Shown in pieces: positions 62,032-64,000 of a stretch of 64,000 nt of DNA. The position numbers were made by a program, and so were the translations under genes. The notes beneath the pieces are model-generated. The model saw only the letters and a program-made list of their open reading frames with translations. It ran no database searches and was not told the origin of the DNA. Origin of the DNA: Moheibacter sediminis (GTDB lineage: Bacteria > Bacteroidota > Bacteroidia > Flavobacteriales > Weeksellaceae); the NCBI RefSeq assembly GCF_900176425.1, contig NZ_FWXS01000006.1, positions 124,001 to 188,000 on the forward strand, given 5' to 3'. Each line of letters starts with the position of its first letter. The stretch's first letter is position 1.

Positions 62032-63243
62032 TTACAGTAAAGATGATTTCAAATGTTCTGAAATTAAAAATGCTTCACTCCAACAAGCCTGAAAATTAAA
62101 CCCGCCCGTGATGGCATCTATATTCAGAATTTCTCCCGCAATGAATAAATTCGGAACGACTTTGCTTTCCATCGTTTTGAAATTGATTTCTTTCAAATCC
62201 ACACCGCCCGCCGTTACAAATTCGTCTTTGAATGTGCTTTTTCCTTTTACGTTGTAAATTCCTTCGGTCAGTTCTTTAGAAATATTTTGAATCTGATTTT
62301 TGTTTAAATGAGAAAAAGTCAAATCCTGAGGAATTTTTTGAACTTCCAGAATTCTGTTCCAGAAACGTTTCGGGAAAGAAAAAGGATTGATTTTATAAAT
62401 AGATTTTTTGGCATTTTCGATTTTAAATTCATTTAGAAATTCAATGGATTCTTCCAGTTCTTGTTGAATAAAATTGATGCAAATCTGAAATTCATAATTC
62501 AATTTATTCAATTCCAAAGCGCCCCAAGCCGAAAGCCTCAGAATTCCAGGCCCGCTCAATCCCCAATGTGTGATGAGCATCGGTCCTTCCGATTCCATTT
62601 TTAATTGCGGAATAGAAATTTCAGCCCATTCAAAACTGATTCCCATCAAATCTTTCAAACGTTCATCTTTGATGTTAAATGTAAATAATGAAGGAACAGG
62701 TTTTACAATTTTGTGTCCTATATTTTTCATCAAATCCATCGATTTTATACTGCTTCCCGGTGTGAAAATGACTTTTTCAAATTCATAGTAATCTGATTTT
62801 GTGTTAATTACAAATGATTTTTCTTTTTTTTGAATGGATAAAACCGTTTCTCCAAATCGAGTTTCCACTTGGTTTTTATCTACTTCTTTTAGTAAACATT
62901 CGATAATGCTCAAAGAAGAATTGGAAACAGGAAAAATGCGGTTGTCATCTTCGATTTTCAGCGGAACTTTCCGGCTTTCAAACCATTCCATCGTATCGCC
63001 CGGCTGAAATTTATGGAAAACGCTCAGCAATTCTTTTTTTCCGCGCGGATAAAATTCTACCAGCTCATTTGGGTCAAAGCAAGCATGCGTCACATTGCAT
63101 CTTCCACCACCCGAAACACGTACTTTCTGCAAGGGCAAAGAAGCCTGCTCAAACAAAACAGTTTGTTTCCCCAATTCCTTTCCCAAGTTTGTTGCAGTGA
63201 AATATCCGGCAGCTCCGCCTCCGATGATGGCAATTTTTTTCAT
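62032..63243 (-). CDS. NAD(P)/FAD-dependent oxidoreductase, HI0933 (YhiN) family
   Basis: 403 residues. FAD-binding GxGxxG motif GGGAAG at 8-13; the family signature KVRVSGGGRCNVTHA at ~40-54; YPRGKKELLSVFHKF; and a C-terminal TAGGVDLKEINFKTMESK plus LFIAGEILNIDAITGGFNFQACWSEA that closes the flavin site. The family is large, with poorly known substrates. It is transcribed divergently from folD; the 180-nt region between them holds two facing heptamer arrays. Confidence 0.92.
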   Translation of the reverse strand: MKKIAIIGGGAAGYFTATNLGKELGKQTVLFEQASLPLQKVRVSGGGRCNVTHACFDPNELVEFYPRGKKELLSVFHKFQPGDTMEWFESRKVPLKIEDDNRIFPVSNSSLSIIECLLKEVDKNQVETRFGETVLSIQKKEKSFVINTKSDYYEFEKVIFTPGSSIKSMDLMKNIGHKIVKPVPSLFTFNIKDERLKDLMGISFEWAEISIPQLKMESEGPMLITHWGLSGPGILRLSAWGALELNKLNYEFQICINFIQQELEESIEFLNEFKIENAKKSIYKINPFSFPKRFWNRILEVQKIPQDLTFSHLNKNQIQNISKELTEGIYNVKGKSTFKDEFVTAGGVDLKEINFKTMESKVVPNLFIAGEILNIDAITGGFNFQACWSEAFLISEHLKSSLL

Positions 63244-63250
63244 TTTTGTT

Positions 63251-63395
63251 CGAAATTCGAAATTCGTTTGGCGAAGTTCGCATAAAATTAGGACTATTTA
63301 AAATTGGATAAATAAATGAGATGGATTTAATATTAATTTTCTGAAATTCTTAATAACTCAAATTACGAATTTCGAACTTCGCATTTCGATAAACG
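63251..63395. repeat. paired inverted arrays of five 7-nt units between the flavoprotein gene and folD
   Basis: 63251-63285: five heptamers each starting with CG (CGAAATT, CGAAATT, CGTTTGG, CGAAGTT, CGCATAA). 63361-63395: five heptamers each ending with CG (AATTACG, AATTTCG, AACTTCG, CATTTCG, ATAAACG). The two arrays are approximate reverse complements, 75 nt apart, and the second ends 5 nt before the folD -7 element. Confidence 0.65.
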
Positions 63396-63400
63396 ATTCG

Positions 63401-63408
63401 TACCTTTG
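63401..63408 (+). promoter_or_regulatory. -7 promoter element of folD (TACCTTTG)
   Basis: A perfect TAnnTTTG 15 nt before the folD ATG at 63424. Confidence 0.5.
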
Positions 63409-63423
63409 CACAAAAATTTCGGT

Positions 63424-64000
63424 ATGCAACTTTTGGATGGGATAAAACTCGCGCGTGAAATCAAACAGGAAATCAAAGAATCGGTAGAAAATCTTATAAA
63501 AGAAGGGAAAAGACCACCGCATTTGGCGGCTGTTTTGGTAGGAAATGATGGTGCGAGCCAAACGTATGTAAGCAATAAAATCAAAGATTGCGAACAGGTT
63601 GGATTCAAATCATCTTTGGTTAAATTGCCCAACACCGTTTCTCAAACCGAATTAATAGAAGCCATCCAAAAATTAAATCAACAAGAAGATTTAGACGGAT
63701 TCATCGTTCAGCTTCCGTTACCACAACAAATCGACCAGGAAGAAATCATCGAAGCTATCGATCCAAAAAAAGATGTTGACGGATTTCATCCGGAAAATTT
63801 TGGAAAAATGGCGCTCGATATGAGTACATTTTTACCGGCTACGCCATTCGGAATTTTGGAAATGCTTGAACGTTACGATATTTCGACACGTGGAAAACAT
63901 GCCGTTGTAATTGGAAGAAGCCGCATAGTGGGTCGTCCTATGAGTATTTTGATGGGAAGAAAAGATTTCCCCGGAAATAGTACCGTGACTTTGACGCACA
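63424..64000 (+). CDS. folD: bifunctional methylenetetrahydrofolate dehydrogenase / methenyltetrahydrofolate cyclohydrolase, 3'-truncated
   Basis: 192 codons are visible from ATG 63424 to the window end. FolD interconverts 5,10-methylene- and 10-formyl-tetrahydrofolate for one-carbon metabolism. Motifs: TYVSNKIKDC with Y48 and catalytic K52, DGFIVQLPLPQQI, the KDVDGFHPENFG stretch, FLPATPFGI, and the nucleotide-binding VVIGRSRIVGRPMSILMGR. The C-terminal third lies outside the window. Confidence 0.97.
   Translation, partial: MQLLDGIKLAREIKQEIKESVENLIKEGKRPPHLAAVLVGNDGASQTYVSNKIKDCEQVGFKSSLVKLPNTVSQTELIEAIQKLNQQEDLDGFIVQLPLPQQIDQEEIIEAIDPKKDVDGFHPENFGKMALDMSTFLPATPFGILEMLERYDISTRGKHAVVIGRSRIVGRPMSILMGRKDFPGNSTVTLTH

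Overview
The window is from a low-GC member of the Bacteroidota, class Flavobacteriia, most probably a Weeksellaceae-like genus. The evidence is the type IX secretion (T9SS) translocon gene sprA, several proteins ending in T9SS sorting domains, a short primary sigma factor without region 1.1, promoters of the Bacteroidota -7 type (TAnnTTTG), few Shine-Dalgarno sites, and flavobacterial gene orders such as sprA-gcvH-vanZ and fadL-SGNH lipoprotein. The genus is an inference.

Layout. 1-4.9 kb: the end of a T9SS surface protein, then recF with a DciA-like gene and a hydrolase, rpe, and a small XRE regulator. 5-8 kb: a small accessory island with a frame-disrupted, glycine-rich lipoprotein that looks like a polymorphic-toxin-type protein, a small lipoprotein that could be its partner, and a methyltransferase gene lying between rpoD and a displaced 66-nt copy of the rpoD 3' end. 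8-14.5 kb: rpoD, leuS (carrying two unusual in-frame insertions) and small genes. 14.5-27.8 kb: a complete 14-gene respiratory complex I operon on the minus strand (nuoA to nuoN), several of whose few loose junctions carry short-period repeats. 28-32.7 kb: rplU-rpmA, tRNA-Arg(CCT), a malic enzyme and ruvA. 32.7-40.6 kb: the giant T9SS gene sprA, then gcvH and a VanZ-like protein. 40.9-57 kb: secreted endonuclease, hisS, secreted M4 protease, dipeptidyl peptidase IV and five consecutive POT/MFS-type peptide transporter genes, then a thioredoxin-like protein. 57-64 kb: comEC, an SGNH lipoprotein with a FadL porin, a HI0933-type flavoprotein and the start of folD.

How the genes fit together. SprA is the outer-membrane exit of T9SS; the first gene, the endonuclease and the M4 protease are cargo by their C-terminal domains. 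The M4 protease, DPP IV and the five transporters form a plausible chain from protein to oligopeptide to dipeptide to uptake. Complex I, malic enzyme and rpe are core energy and carbon metabolism.

No CRISPR array, rRNA, prophage or transposase gene was seen. The most unusual content is at the DNA level: the duplicated rpoD tail around the methyltransferase, a palindromic repeat inserted in frame in leuS, dispersed GC-rich REP-like elements, and paired inverted arrays of five 7-nt units between genes.
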